Shown here: piece after piece, positions 44,461-53,371 of the stretch
Numbering within the stretch: the stretch's first letter is position 1
Layout of the letters: each line of letters begins with the position of its first letter
From: JACJXF01 sp038316435
GTDB lineage: Bacteria > Bacteroidota > Bacteroidia > Bacteroidales > GCA-2748055
Assembly (NCBI GenBank): GCA_038316435.1
Contig: JBBQAQ010000016.1
Coordinates: 1-64,000, forward strand
Reading direction: 5' to 3'
DNA length: 64,000 nt
Program-made: the position numbers and the translations under genes
The notes under the pieces: model-generated
Seen by the model: only the letters and a program-made list of their open reading frames with translations
What the model was told of the DNA's origin: nothing
The model's database searches: none

Positions 44461-45276
44461 ATGCCTATACATAGTTCCGTTAAGCGAGTTACCACACATG
44501 TTATTAATGAAATGAAGCTCAAGGGTGAGAAGATTGCGATGCTCACCGGTTATGATTATTCCATGGCAAGAATTCTTGACCAGGCAGGTATTGACATTAT
44601 TCTGGTTGGAGATTCTGCCTCCAATGTTATGGCTGGAAACCAAACCACCGTTCCAATTACACTGAATGAAATGATTTACCATGCTTCTGGCGTAGTCAAA
44701 GCTGTTAGCAGAGCATTGGTTGTGGTTGACCTTCCATTTGGAACATATCAGGGCAACTCGATCGAAGCTCTTCATTCGTCTATTCGCATCATGAAAGAAA
44801 CAGGCGCACACGCGGTGAAGCTTGAAGGGGGAAGCGAAATAAAGGAATCTGTTGAACGTATTCTAAGTGCAGGTATTCCGGTAATGGGGCATTTGGGACT
44901 TACGCCGCAATCAATACATAAATTTGGAACCTATACTGTCAGAGCCACGGAAACTGAGGAAGCAAATAAACTTATTGAGGATTCGGCAATTCTGGAAGAA
45001 GCCGGATGTTTCGCTTTGGTACTTGAGAAAATTCCTGCTTTGCTGGGAAAAAAGGTTTCCGAAGAAAGAAAAATTCCAATTATTGGCATAGGTGCAGGTC
45101 GATATGTAGATGGGCAAGTACTGGTACTTCACGATATGCTTGGGATAACTCAGGAGTTTTCACCACGTTTTCTCAGAAGGTATCATAATTTGCACGCTGA
45201 AATGCTCGGAGCCATTCAGAATTACATTACTGATGTAAGATCTCAGGATTTCCCGAATGAGAGAGAACAGTATTAA
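44461..45276 (+). CDS. panB: 3-methyl-2-oxobutanoate hydroxymethyltransferase
   Basis: 271 residues from ATG at 44461; the TTG at 44437 would add residues not seen in the family. KIAMLTGYDYSMARILDQAG, ILVGDSASNVMAGNQTTVPI (metal-binding Asp), VVVDLPFGTYQ (second Asp), AHAVKLEGG, GIPVMGHLGLTPQS and PIIGIGAGRYVDGQVLVLHD are all present. It makes ketopantoate from 2-oxoisovalerate and methylene-THF, the first step to pantothenate and CoA. No panC is adjacent. The pseudouridine synthase gene follows after 87 bases on the same strand and may be co-transcribed. Confidence 0.96.
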   Translation: MPIHSSVKRVTTHVINEMKLKGEKIAMLTGYDYSMARILDQAGIDIILVGDSASNVMAGNQTTVPITLNEMIYHASGVVKAVSRALVVVDLPFGTYQGNSIEALHSSIRIMKETGAHAVKLEGGSEIKESVERILSAGIPVMGHLGLTPQSIHKFGTYTVRATETEEANKLIEDSAILEEAGCFALVLEKIPALLGKKVSEERKIPIIGIGAGRYVDGQVLVLHDMLGITQEFSPRFLRRYHNLHAEMLGAIQNYITDVRSQDFPNEREQY

Positions 45277-45363
45277 TATTTTTAAAATGCTTACGTGGTT
45301 TCAGTTTAGGGAATCTTTTTCTAAAATTTAATTCTGGTAATTTAATTCTCCATAAGCAATCGC

Positions 45364-46044
45364 ATGTTCAAATCCCCCGAAATACTTTACGAAGACAATC
45401 ACCTTATTATTGTTAATAAAGGAGTTTCGGATATTGTGCAGGAAGATAAAACCGGCGATGAATCACTTGAACAGCAGATCAAAGCATTTATAAAAGAGCG
45501 GGATCAGAAGCCCGGGCAGGTTTTCCTAGGCGTGGCTCACCGAATCGATCGTCCGGTAAGCGGTGTGGTTGTATTTGCCAAAACAAGTAAAGCTCTTGCA
45601 CGGATGAATGAAATGTTTCAGAGCCGTGAAATTCAAAAGAAATATTGGGCTATTGTTAAAGAAAAGCCGGCAAAAGACGAGGCATTACTTGAGAATTATA
45701 TCAGTCGTAACACTCAGAAAAATAAAGCTTTCATTCATTCTAAAGAAGTAACGGATTCGAAGCTTGCAAGTCTGCATTATAAACTGATTGCATCTTCGGA
45801 TAATTACCATCTACTTGAAATAGAGCTGCATACAGGCAGACATCATCAGATAAGAGCTCAATTGGCATATATCGGATGTCCGATAAAGGGGGATTTAAAA
45901 TATGGATTCGCCCGATCAAATAAAAATGGTGGCATAAGCCTGCATTCAAGGAGTATACGATTTATTCATCCCGTTAGAAAAGAAGAAATTTTTGTTGAGG
46001 CAGGATTCCCGGAGAACGACTTGTATAAGGTATTTAAAGTATGA
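45364..46044 (+). CDS. RluA-family 23S rRNA or tRNA pseudouridine synthase
   Basis: 226 residues. The catalytic loop is HRIDRPVSGVVVFAKTSKAL (Asp is the nucleophile), with ILYEDNHLIIVNKG at the start, YWAIVKEKP, and the LHTGRHHQIRAQLAYIGCPI block. It lacks an S4 domain at the N-terminus, so it belongs to the shorter RluA/RluC-like group. RNA target cannot be told from the sequence. It is between panB and cdd (convergent with cdd, 56 bases). Confidence 0.92.
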   Translation: MFKSPEILYEDNHLIIVNKGVSDIVQEDKTGDESLEQQIKAFIKERDQKPGQVFLGVAHRIDRPVSGVVVFAKTSKALARMNEMFQSREIQKKYWAIVKEKPAKDEALLENYISRNTQKNKAFIHSKEVTDSKLASLHYKLIASSDNYHLLEIELHTGRHHQIRAQLAYIGCPIKGDLKYGFARSNKNGGISLHSRSIRFIHPVRKEEIFVEAGFPENDLYKVFKV

Positions 46045-46100
46045 TATTCAAGCTTGTAAATCCCATGAAATTGTAAGCAGCAAATTAAGCAATTTCTAAA

Positions 46101-46577
46101 TTATTTGAGGTTTTCAAAAGGGAGAGGTAAAAGATCACGTGCATCACTTAAAACTTCTGTTATTTCATCTCCCGCCAAAATTACTTGCATGGTTTTACCG
46201 CTTCTGTTGCGGGCTTCAAGTAATACCTGCCTGCAAGCTCCGCATGGATAAGCCGGCTCACTTAAAAACTTTCCGTTAACACTTGCTGTAATTGCAATTG
46301 AAAGAATTGCTATGTCAGGATATTGTGACTTTGCATAAAAAACGGCAGTTCTTTCAGCGCACAAACCCGAAGGATAGGCAGCATTTTCCTGATTATTGCC
46401 GGTAATTATTTCACCATTTTCGAGAAGAACCGCAGCACCAACGTGGAAGCCGGAATAAGGTGCGTAAGCCTTAGAAGCTATTTCACGCGCTTTTATAATA
46501 AGTTCCTGTTCTTTTTCAGGCAATTCATTAAAGTTATCATACCTAAAAACCGTCAACTGAATATCTTTCTTAATCAT
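46101..46577 (-). CDS. cdd: Cytidine deaminase
   Basis: 158 residues, the tetrameric type. APYSGFHVGAAVLLENGEII is the fold start, AAYPSGLCAERTAVF holds the first zinc Cys and the catalytic Glu, and YPCGACRQVL gives the other two zinc cysteines. It deaminates cytidine and deoxycytidine to uridine for pyrimidine salvage. There is an extra N-terminal strand of about 30 residues (LTVFRYDNFNELPEKEQ) common in Bacteroidota versions. Single gene convergent with the pseudouridine synthase. Confidence 0.95.
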   Translation of the reverse strand: MIKKDIQLTVFRYDNFNELPEKEQELIIKAREIASKAYAPYSGFHVGAAVLLENGEIITGNNQENAAYPSGLCAERTAVFYAKSQYPDIAILSIAITASVNGKFLSEPAYPCGACRQVLLEARNRSGKTMQVILAGDEITEVLSDARDLLPLPFENLK

Positions 46578-46762
46578 TTTGCTTTATTCTCCCGCTAAAT
46601 AACTAAATTATAATGACTTATCAAAATGGATCAGTCGAAATAAAATGTAATTCCTCCGCCAAAGATACCCAGCGCAAAGTCAGTAAGTGGAATATCTCAT
46701 TCGATAATTAAGGTAGCATACTTTTTAAATTTAGGAATTGTTCTTTTCAACTATAGTTGTAT

Positions 46763-46800
46763 TTTGTAACCATTGTTATGTTAAGCAACATGGTTACAAA
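46763..46800. promoter_or_regulatory. Inverted repeat over the methyltransferase start (possible operator)
   Basis: TTTGTAACCAT at 46763-46773 and ATGGTTACAAA at 46790-46800 are perfect 11-bp inverted arms with 16 bases between. The right arm includes the most likely ATG of the methyltransferase gene (46790). Operators in this place often give autorepression of restriction-modification methyltransferases; this one has an N-terminal MerR-like helix-turn-helix that could bind it. Function is inferred. Confidence 0.5.
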
Positions 46801-47703
46801 GAAATATTTAACACTGGCAGAAGCTTCTGAGCTAATTGGAAAAAGCAAAGAAACTCTTAGGCGATGGGATCGAGAAGGAAGGCTGAATGCCATCCGAGAG
46901 CCTATTAGCAATTATCGTGTCTACAAACGAGAGCAAGTTGAAACCTTGTTTGCTGATTTTATGAGGCAAAATATAGTCGAAAATGTTTCAAATTATGCTG
47001 AACCACATAAGGATTATTCGGTAATAGAATTATTTGCTGGTGCTGGTGGTTTAGCTATTGGAATGGAAAAAGCAGGATTAAAATGTGTAGCTTTAAATGA
47101 GATTGATATTTGGGCGTGTCAAACACTTCGTAAAAATCGTCCAAACTGGAAAGTAATGGAGGGTGGTATAAAATCATTTAATTTTAAAGACTATCATAAT
47201 AAAGTTGATGTGGTTACTGGTGATTTTCCTTGCCAAGCTTTAGTTATGCCGGTAAAAAACTAGGGCTTTCAGATGCGAGAGAAACTTTGTTTTATGAATT
47301 TGCAAGGGTAGTCAAGGAAGTGAACCCACTTATTTGCATAGGTGAAAACGTCCGCGGTTTAATAAGCCATGATAGCGGTAAAACTTTAAAAGGAATGATT
47401 TCAATATTAGATGAAATCGGTTATAAGGTGGTTCCAGTTAAAATTTTGAAAGTAATAAATTATAATGTTCCACAAAAGAGAGAAAGAATTCTTCTAGTTG
47501 GTGTTAGAAAAGATATTGAAGTCACATACGAATATCCTCTTTCTTACAAGAAAGTTTATAATTTGCTGGATGCTCTGAAAAAGGGAGAATTATTCGATTG
47601 TAATGTTCCAAAGTCACCTGGTGCGAAATACCCGCAAAGCAAAAAAGAAGTTTTAGACTTAGTCCCCAAAAAAGGATATTGGCGTAATCCTGAAATTCTG
47701 TAA
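46790..47703 (+). pseudogene. DNA (cytosine-5) methyltransferase with N-terminal HTH, frameshifted and truncated
   Basis: From ATG at 46790 the gene encodes a MerR/excisionase-like helix-turn-helix (YLTLAEASELIGKSKETLRR, WDREGRLNAI, about residues 5-50) fused to a C5 methyltransferase: motif I VIELFAGAGGLAIGMEKAGL, motif IV up to GDFPCQA. There one T is missing near 47240 (GCTTTAG should be GCTTTTAG) and the frame breaks, while the other frame goes on with FSYAGKKLGLSDARETLF, motif VI ENVRGL and motif VIII VPQKRERILLVGVR. It then ends at PKKGYWRNPEIL, before the target-recognition domain and motifs IX-X. The gene is dead twice over and cannot protect DNA. Confidence 0.88.
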
Positions 47704-47924
47704 ACTCTGCTGTGGCTATATTCTTTGCCATTAATTTCGCTTTTCCATAACTCGCAAAAACTACCTTTTGCTAAAATTTGAACTAAATAACATTTTGCCT
47801 TCTTGTAATCGTTAGCATACCTTGCTAATTTTTGAAACAATGCTTCAGCTGCACTGCTGTTCATGGTATTATGCTTATTTTTTATATCAGCGAATAAAGT
47901 ATCGTCAATTGCTTTTAGGAACAA
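47695..47924 (-). pseudogene. Fragment of a type II restriction endonuclease, convergent with the methyltransferase
   Basis: The minus strand reads FLKAIDDTLFADIKNKHNTM, NSSAAEALFQKLARYANDYK and KAKCYLVQILAKGSF up to SHSRVYRIS, about 75 residues, with DIKNKHNT as a nuclease-like site. This looks like the central part of an Eco47II-type (GGNCC) enzyme, a call from memory that needs a search. Both ends are lost; at 47690-47700 it runs straight into the truncated methyltransferase on the other strand, so one deletion probably took both 3-prime ends. The 300 bases from 47704 to 48013 contain this fragment and otherwise no gene. Confidence 0.55.
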
Positions 47925-48013
47925 AGTTAACCTAAAGGCAAAAAAGAAACGTATTTAATACTTTAAGTAAAAAACTACTTTACTAGTTCAGATTTCTTAT
48001 CCTGAACCAGAGT

Positions 48014-49363
48014 TTAGAGAGCAATAGCCTTCCCCGAATAAAAATCCAGAATTTTAACTTTGAAGATATATTCATATTTAGCCTGTGCCAGATCAGAACG
48101 GGCTTTGGAATAGCTGTTCTTCGCAACACTAAAATCCACAGCATTAACTAGACCCACCTCATATTTCTGACGTGAGTAATTAAAAGCTTCTTGGTTAGAT
48201 TTTACGGCTTCCAGTGCAGACTGGTATTTCGCAAATGCTCCAAGTGCATCGGTATGAGCCTGCTGAATTTTCTTAAATAAGGCTTGTTTCTGTTGTTCAA
48301 GAAACAATTTGGAATCTTCAAGCGAAATTTTGGCTTTGCTGATAGATGTCTGGGTCAGATATCGGTTAAAAATCGGAATACTAACTCCTAAAGTAATCTG
48401 GCTATATCGCTTATCTTTAAGCTGATCGATCATTGGATAAACAAAAGTTGAATCGTTTGGATTGAAAGAACCGTTCTGGTATTGTGAGTAATACACACCA
48501 CTCAGATACACTTCAGGGCTTCTTTCTCCTTGTTGTACTGAAAGATTTTTCTCTGAACTTTTAACTTTATACTCTGAGCTTCTGATTTCCGGCATATTCT
48601 GTAATGCATTTGCAAGTGCATCATTGAATGTAGCCGGTAGAAGGAAGCTCTCGACATTAAGGTTTTCAGGGTGTAAAACAGCAAAGTTTCCAATTGAATC
48701 AAGGTCGAGTAGCTGAGCAAGATCAAGAACTGATAATTGAAGTGTGTTTGCCTTAACGGTATAAATTAATTTCTCGGAGGCAGCCTGAGCCTGTATCTCG
48801 TACAATTGCCCCATTGCAATATTACCCACATCCACCATTTTTTTTGTTTTCTCAACCTGCAAAAGAGTAACTTCATATTGATTTTTCGAAACTTCCAGCA
48901 ATTCCTCATCAAAAAGTACCTGTAGGTAATAGTTCATAATGAGCAATGTGATATCGTTTTTTGTTTTTTCCAGATCAGCCTGACTACTCAGAAAGGAGTA
49001 TTTGCGCTGGGCAACTGTATTCAGATTCTGTAAACCATTAAACAAGGTAAGTTCGCTCCTAACTCCCAAGGAACCAAATGTCTGCTGCTGGTTTTCCCAA
49101 CGGTATAGATCATAATTCAATGCGCGACCTGCGCTTATAGAATGTTCGAGTCCAACATTTAATGTGGGAGTGAAATTAAAATATGACTGAGTAAAATCCT
49201 TGGATGCAATCTCGGATTGCAATTCCTGTCTTTTAATTTGGATATTATTCTCGATGGCATAATTGATACTCTTTTCAAGGCTCCAGAATTCCTTGAGTTG
49301 AGCGTTTGAGTTTATTGAACTTACTATCGATAAGAAAACAATAAAAATTATCTTAATTCTCAT
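48014..49363 (-). CDS. TolC-family outer-membrane efflux channel
   Basis: 449 residues. A signal peptide (MRIKIIFIVFLSIVSSINSNA) precedes two copies of the OEP repeat: EFWSLEKSINYAIENNIQIK at the start and NDALANALQNMPEIRSSEYK in the middle, each with long amphipathic helices, for the trimeric TolC barrel and tunnel. It is the outer part of the tripartite system with the membrane-fusion protein and ABC ATPase upstream on the same strand. Usual length for the family is 430-470. It ends the minus-strand run after the small 88-residue gene. Confidence 0.92.
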   Translation of the reverse strand: MRIKIIFIVFLSIVSSINSNAQLKEFWSLEKSINYAIENNIQIKRQELQSEIASKDFTQSYFNFTPTLNVGLEHSISAGRALNYDLYRWENQQQTFGSLGVRSELTLFNGLQNLNTVAQRKYSFLSSQADLEKTKNDITLLIMNYYLQVLFDEELLEVSKNQYEVTLLQVEKTKKMVDVGNIAMGQLYEIQAQAASEKLIYTVKANTLQLSVLDLAQLLDLDSIGNFAVLHPENLNVESFLLPATFNDALANALQNMPEIRSSEYKVKSSEKNLSVQQGERSPEVYLSGVYYSQYQNGSFNPNDSTFVYPMIDQLKDKRYSQITLGVSIPIFNRYLTQTSISKAKISLEDSKLFLEQQKQALFKKIQQAHTDALGAFAKYQSALEAVKSNQEAFNYSRQKYEVGLVNAVDFSVAKNSYSKARSDLAQAKYEYIFKVKILDFYSGKAIAL

Positions 49364-49421
49364 TTGACTGTGATTTATCTATATTTTACTGTGTATGCAT
49401 TATTTCTTTTTCCGATAAAGC

Positions 49422-49688
49422 CTAAATACTTTTCGCATTTTCTGATGGAGTAAATATCTGTATCAGTTCCCAAGCAGAATCGTAACTTTTAATACATTTT
49501 TTAAGTCGTTCAATTCTGGCTAGGGAAAGTGAAACACCATCGCCTCCGGGATTAATATCCTCTTCGCTATCCCAGGGAAACGATTCAACTCTGTAGTCAA
49601 TTGCTTGCTTATTTCCCCCTAAATTAAGGGTAATCTGCGCAAATTCATTTTCGCCGAATCCTGGTATGGGTACACACAGATCTTTCAT
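49422..49688 (-). CDS. Small conserved-looking protein of unknown function
   Basis: 88 residues, no signal or span. It starts MKDLCVPIPGFGENEFAQIT and has a core of LNLGGNKQAIDYRVESFPWD followed by acidic SEEDINPGGDGVS and a helical C-terminus (IERLKKCIKSYDSAWELIQI). I do not recognise a family with certainty; similar short proteins occur in Bacteroidota. It is placed between the ABC ATPase and TolC genes on the same strand, where the permease might be expected. The frame has normal codon use. It may be a small subunit or an unrelated gene in the run. Confidence 0.6.
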   Translation of the reverse strand: MKDLCVPIPGFGENEFAQITLNLGGNKQAIDYRVESFPWDSEEDINPGGDGVSLSLARIERLKKCIKSYDSAWELIQIFTPSENAKSI

Positions 49689-49795
49689 ACTTTGAAGATT
49701 AGATTATCTTATAATGCTGTCCGGATTAAATTAACCGAAATCTATACTACTTAATGACAAGTAATACTCATTTCTCAGCGGGCAAAACCAAAAAT

Positions 49796-50479
49796 CTACA
49801 CTTTTTGCTTAATATTTTCTGTAACGATATGTCCGTCAAACAATTGTATTATTCTATGCGCTTTATCTGCATCAGATGCTGAGTGGGTTACCATGATGAT
49901 GGTTGTACCTTCCTGATTGAGTTCCGAAAGCAGATTCATAACTTCTTCGCCATTTGCAGAATCGAGGTTTCCTGTGGGCTCATCTGCGAGGATCAGTAAA
50001 GGTTTTGACACTACAGCTCTGGCAATAGCTACACGTTGTTGCTGACCACCGCTTAGTTGTTGCGGAAAATGATTTTTTCTGTGAGATATTTTCATTCGGT
50101 CCAGAACTTCTGAAACCCTTTTTTTACGGTCGGATGAGGATACCCGTTGATATAGAAGCGGGAGTTCAACATTTTCAAAAACATTTAGTTCGTCAATAAG
50201 ATTAAAACTTTGGAATACAAAACCAATATTTGATTTACGCAGATTTGTCCTTCCACGCTCCGAATAGCCTGAAATTTCAGTGTTATTGAAATAAAACTGT
50301 CCGCCTGAGGGATTGTCAAGAAGTCCAAGGATGTTCAACAAAGTTGATTTTCCGCATCCGGATGGTCCCATAATGGCGACAAACTCCCCTGTGGCGATTT
50401 CCAGACTAACCTTGTTGAGAGCGGTAGTTTCAACATCATCGGTTTTAAAAATCTTGCTAAGTTCAACTGTTTTTATCAT
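49796..50479 (-). CDS. MacB/LolD-type ABC transporter ATPase
   Basis: 227 residues. VELSKIFKTDDVETTALNKV, Walker A GPSGCGKST (residues 39-47), the long Q-loop SNIGFVFQSFNLIDELNV, signature LSGGQQQRVAIARA, Walker B LLILADEPTGNLDS and H-loop MVTHS are all present, the pattern of ATPases that drive MacB/LolCDE/FtsE permeases. Such an ATPase needs FtsX-like permeases. The gene sits 44 bases from the membrane-fusion protein gene, but no permease gene is beside it. The partner is probably encoded elsewhere. Confidence 0.93.
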   Translation of the reverse strand: MIKTVELSKIFKTDDVETTALNKVSLEIATGEFVAIMGPSGCGKSTLLNILGLLDNPSGGQFYFNNTEISGYSERGRTNLRKSNIGFVFQSFNLIDELNVFENVELPLLYQRVSSSDRKKRVSEVLDRMKISHRKNHFPQQLSGGQQQRVAIARAVVSKPLLILADEPTGNLDSANGEEVMNLLSELNQEGTTIIMVTHSASDADKAHRIIQLFDGHIVTENIKQKV

Positions 50480-50523
50480 GGTAATAGAGTTTAATATTCT
50501 TTAAAATCTTTTTACACAAGTAA

Positions 50524-51789
50524 TTACTTTTCCTTAAGAATGAGTTTATCAACATTTCCAAAGCTATCATAACTACTAACAATTACTTTCTCCCCTGCTG
50601 CCAATCCATCAAGAACTTCATAGTACCTGGGGTTTTGGCGACCGATGGAGATATTTCTTTTTACTGCAAAGTCACCTGATGGGTCAACAACGTATACCCA
50701 TTGCCCACCGGTACTTTGATAAAAGCCTCCTTTTGAAAGAAGGTTAGCCGGCTGCGATTCGCCAAGTTCAAGTTTAATTCTGGAAGTCTGGCCAATCCTT
50801 ATCTGAGCGGGAACAGTGTCAGTAAAGAGCATATCAACTGCAAATCTGCCATTCTGAACTTCAGGGTATACTTTTACAAGTTTAGCGGGATAGGGTCTGC
50901 CTGCAAAGTCGCATGCGGCAATAAGTCCTCTGTCGATCCGTGCAATATAATGCTCATCAATTTCTACTCTAAGTTTGTATGAATCAAGAATATTCATAGT
51001 TCCAACGCGCGTTCCATAGTTAACAACTTCGCCGATTTCAGGGTTCAAAGTTGCTAATTCGCCGTCTACCGGAGCTTTTATATTGAGGTTATCGAGTCGT
51101 TTACGGGTAAGATCCATGTTAATGGTCATTCTTATAACAGATTCCTCGAGGGTACTAACCTGAACACCACGGTACAATGAGTCGTTACGATGGTTTTCAA
51201 CATATAAGGCAAGAAGTTTTTCTGAAGTCATGAAATCTTCTTTGGATTGCTGGAATTCCTCCTCTGAGATATGATTTTCCTTAATAAGAATCTGATTCTT
51301 ATTATATGCCCGGCGTTCCTTGTTTACAAGTTTAGTGAGTTCAAGAATTTGAATATTTGAACTGAGCATTTGCTGATCCATCATCAGTCGCGCTGTTCTG
51401 AGTTCACTAACTGCTCTAGCAACAGCAGCTTCATTATTTGAAATTTCGAGAATAAGGTTATTATTTGACATGCGTATAATAGCATCGCCTTTTTTAAGCA
51501 TGCTTCCTTCTTCTTTTAATTTTTCTTCCACTCTACCTCCTTCAACAGCATCAAGAAAAATTGTTTGAATAGGTTCCACAACTCCTTGAACGGCAATGTA
51601 ATCCTGAAAAATATTCTTTTTTACTTCTTCAATAGTTATTTTTCCGATTTCCACGTTCAATTTTGAAGATTTATCACCGAAAAAAATATTGAAAGCAATA
51701 AAAACAAGGGCAAGTGAACCCAGCAAAATCCATATAACTTTCTTACTAAGGCCTTTTTTCTTTTCAATTTTTTTATCCATACCGTTCAT
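50524..51789 (-). CDS. Periplasmic membrane-fusion protein (HlyD/MacA type)
   Basis: 421 residues from ATG at 51789 (an alternative ATG is three codons later). A short Lys-rich cytoplasmic start, one span at about 18-38 (VIWILLGSLALVFIAFNIFF), lipoyl/hairpin and coiled coil (about 90-215), then beta-barrel domains with VDGELATLNPEIGEVVNYGT, and a C-terminal part ending VSSYDSFGNVDKLILKEK. It links inner-membrane ABC permease and TolC. It is the first gene of the operon with ATPase, small protein and TolC. The TTGGCAT motif about 55 bases upstream is only a partial sigma-54-like match, although an NtrC-type regulator is divergent. Confidence 0.92.
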   Translation of the reverse strand: MNGMDKKIEKKKGLSKKVIWILLGSLALVFIAFNIFFGDKSSKLNVEIGKITIEEVKKNIFQDYIAVQGVVEPIQTIFLDAVEGGRVEEKLKEEGSMLKKGDAIIRMSNNNLILEISNNEAAVARAVSELRTARLMMDQQMLSSNIQILELTKLVNKERRAYNKNQILIKENHISEEEFQQSKEDFMTSEKLLALYVENHRNDSLYRGVQVSTLEESVIRMTINMDLTRKRLDNLNIKAPVDGELATLNPEIGEVVNYGTRVGTMNILDSYKLRVEIDEHYIARIDRGLIAACDFAGRPYPAKLVKVYPEVQNGRFAVDMLFTDTVPAQIRIGQTSRIKLELGESQPANLLSKGGFYQSTGGQWVYVVDPSGDFAVKRNISIGRQNPRYYEVLDGLAAGEKVIVSSYDSFGNVDKLILKEK

Positions 51790-51994
51790 GAGCGCACTAT
51801 TTTTGTCTTATAATTTTACACAGATTATGCCAAAAGCCATATATTACTGAATTCTTGAATATTAACCTAATAATTCCGGATTGTTCATCCCATTAAAGTG
51901 TTCGGTTATGTAACATTAATCGTACGGATTCGAACATTCAAAAAAAACTTGTAATATTGAATAATCGTTTTAAACTTAATTCAAAATAGGTAAA

Positions 51995-53371
51995 ATGAAT
52001 CAGAAATCAGGAAAAATACTTGTTGTTGACGATAATGAAGATATCCTGTTCGCTCTCCGTCTCCTTTTAAAAACAAGCACGGAGCGGGTCGAAACCATCA
52101 GCAATCCTGAAAAGATACCGAGTCTGATGGCAGAAGAAGACTGGGATGTCTTTCTTCTTGATATGAACTTCACCAAAGACGCCATCAGCGGTCAAGAAGG
52201 TTTCCAATGGCTTCAAAAGATACTGTCTATTGACCCACTAGCGGTAGTTGTATTTATTACAGCATACGGAGATGCCGAAAAAGCTGTAAAAGCTATAAAA
52301 GAAGGTGCTACTGATTTTGTGTTAAAGCCATGGCAAAACGAAAAGATAGTTGCAACAATTAATTCGGCACTAAAGCTACGCCGTTCAAAAATTGAAGCTG
52401 AAGGACTGAGGCAAAAACAACGACAGATTAGCGCTGTACTTGATCAGCCTTTTACTGATTTTATTGGAAACTCTGAAGAAATGAACAAGGTTTTCAATAC
52501 CATTAAAAAAGTAGCAGCTACGGATGCTAATATTCTGATTCTAGGAGAAAACGGAACTGGTAAAGAACTTGTTGCCAGGGCTTTATACAGAAATTCTCAC
52601 AGGCGGGATGAGGTCTTTATTAGTGTGGATCTGGGCTCCATCGCCGAAACCCTTTTTGAGTCAGAATTATTCGGGCATGAAAAAGGTGCTTTCACCGATG
52701 CAAGACAGATGAAGCAGGGACGTTTTGAAATTGCTTCAGGAGGGACATTATTTCTGGATGAAATCGGGAATCTTACTCCCCAGATGCAGACAAAACTACT
52801 TACCATCATTGAGCGGCGCGAAGTTACCCGTGTGGGTGCTAATAAACCAATCCCGATTGATGTAAGACTTATATGCGCTACAAATAATGACATCCACAAA
52901 GACGTTGACGAAGGCAGGTTCAGGCAAGATCTTTTGTATCGCATAAATACAGTGGAAATTCACCTACCACCCTTGCGCGACAGAACCGGAGACCAGTTGC
53001 TGTTGGCTGAACATTTCATTAAGATTTACTCGAAAAAATATAAGAAAAACGTACGCGGACTACTTTCTTCTTCACTCAAAAAGTTACAACAGTACCACTG
53101 GCCGGGGAATGTAAGGGAATTACAACATGCCATTGAAAGAGCTGTGATTATGTCGGATGGAGATATGCTTACTCCGGAAGATTTTATCCTTAACAGTAAT
53201 TCAAAGAAAGCCGGTGAGTTTGAACTCAATACATATAATCTGGATGATATTGAAAAAACGATCATACAGAAAGTACTGAAGCAGTATCAGGGTAATATTT
53301 CACAAGCCTCTCAGGATCTGGGCCTCACGAGGACTTCACTTTACCGAAGAATGGAAAAACATGGTTTATAA
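51995..53371 (+). CDS. Sigma-54-dependent response regulator (NtrC family)
   Basis: 458 residues. Receiver (about 7-125; VVDDNEDILF, phosphorylated Asp in VFLLDMNF, Lys in VLKPW), AAA+ sigma-54 interaction domain (about 155-385) with Walker A LGENGTGKELVARALYRNS, the loop GAFTDA (in KGAFTDARQMKQG), Walker B GGTLFLDEIGNL and arginine finger area, and a Fis-type HTH (about 415-455, NISQASQDLGLTRTSLYRRM). The sigma-54-contacting loop is GAFTDA, not the standard GAFTGA. It overlaps the kinase gene by 11 bases, a typical two-component pair, and is divergent from the efflux operon, which it may control. Confidence 0.95.
   Translation: MNQKSGKILVVDDNEDILFALRLLLKTSTERVETISNPEKIPSLMAEEDWDVFLLDMNFTKDAISGQEGFQWLQKILSIDPLAVVVFITAYGDAEKAVKAIKEGATDFVLKPWQNEKIVATINSALKLRRSKIEAEGLRQKQRQISAVLDQPFTDFIGNSEEMNKVFNTIKKVAATDANILILGENGTGKELVARALYRNSHRRDEVFISVDLGSIAETLFESELFGHEKGAFTDARQMKQGRFEIASGGTLFLDEIGNLTPQMQTKLLTIIERREVTRVGANKPIPIDVRLICATNNDIHKDVDEGRFRQDLLYRINTVEIHLPPLRDRTGDQLLLAEHFIKIYSKKYKKNVRGLLSSSLKKLQQYHWPGNVRELQHAIERAVIMSDGDMLTPEDFILNSNSKKAGEFELNTYNLDDIEKTIIQKVLKQYQGNISQASQDLGLTRTSLYRRMEKHGL

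Noticed and set aside
47230..47703. Second methyltransferase frame as a separate gene starting at an internal ATG
   Set aside because: Its first residues continue motif IV of the first frame after a one-base shift, so it is one broken gene.
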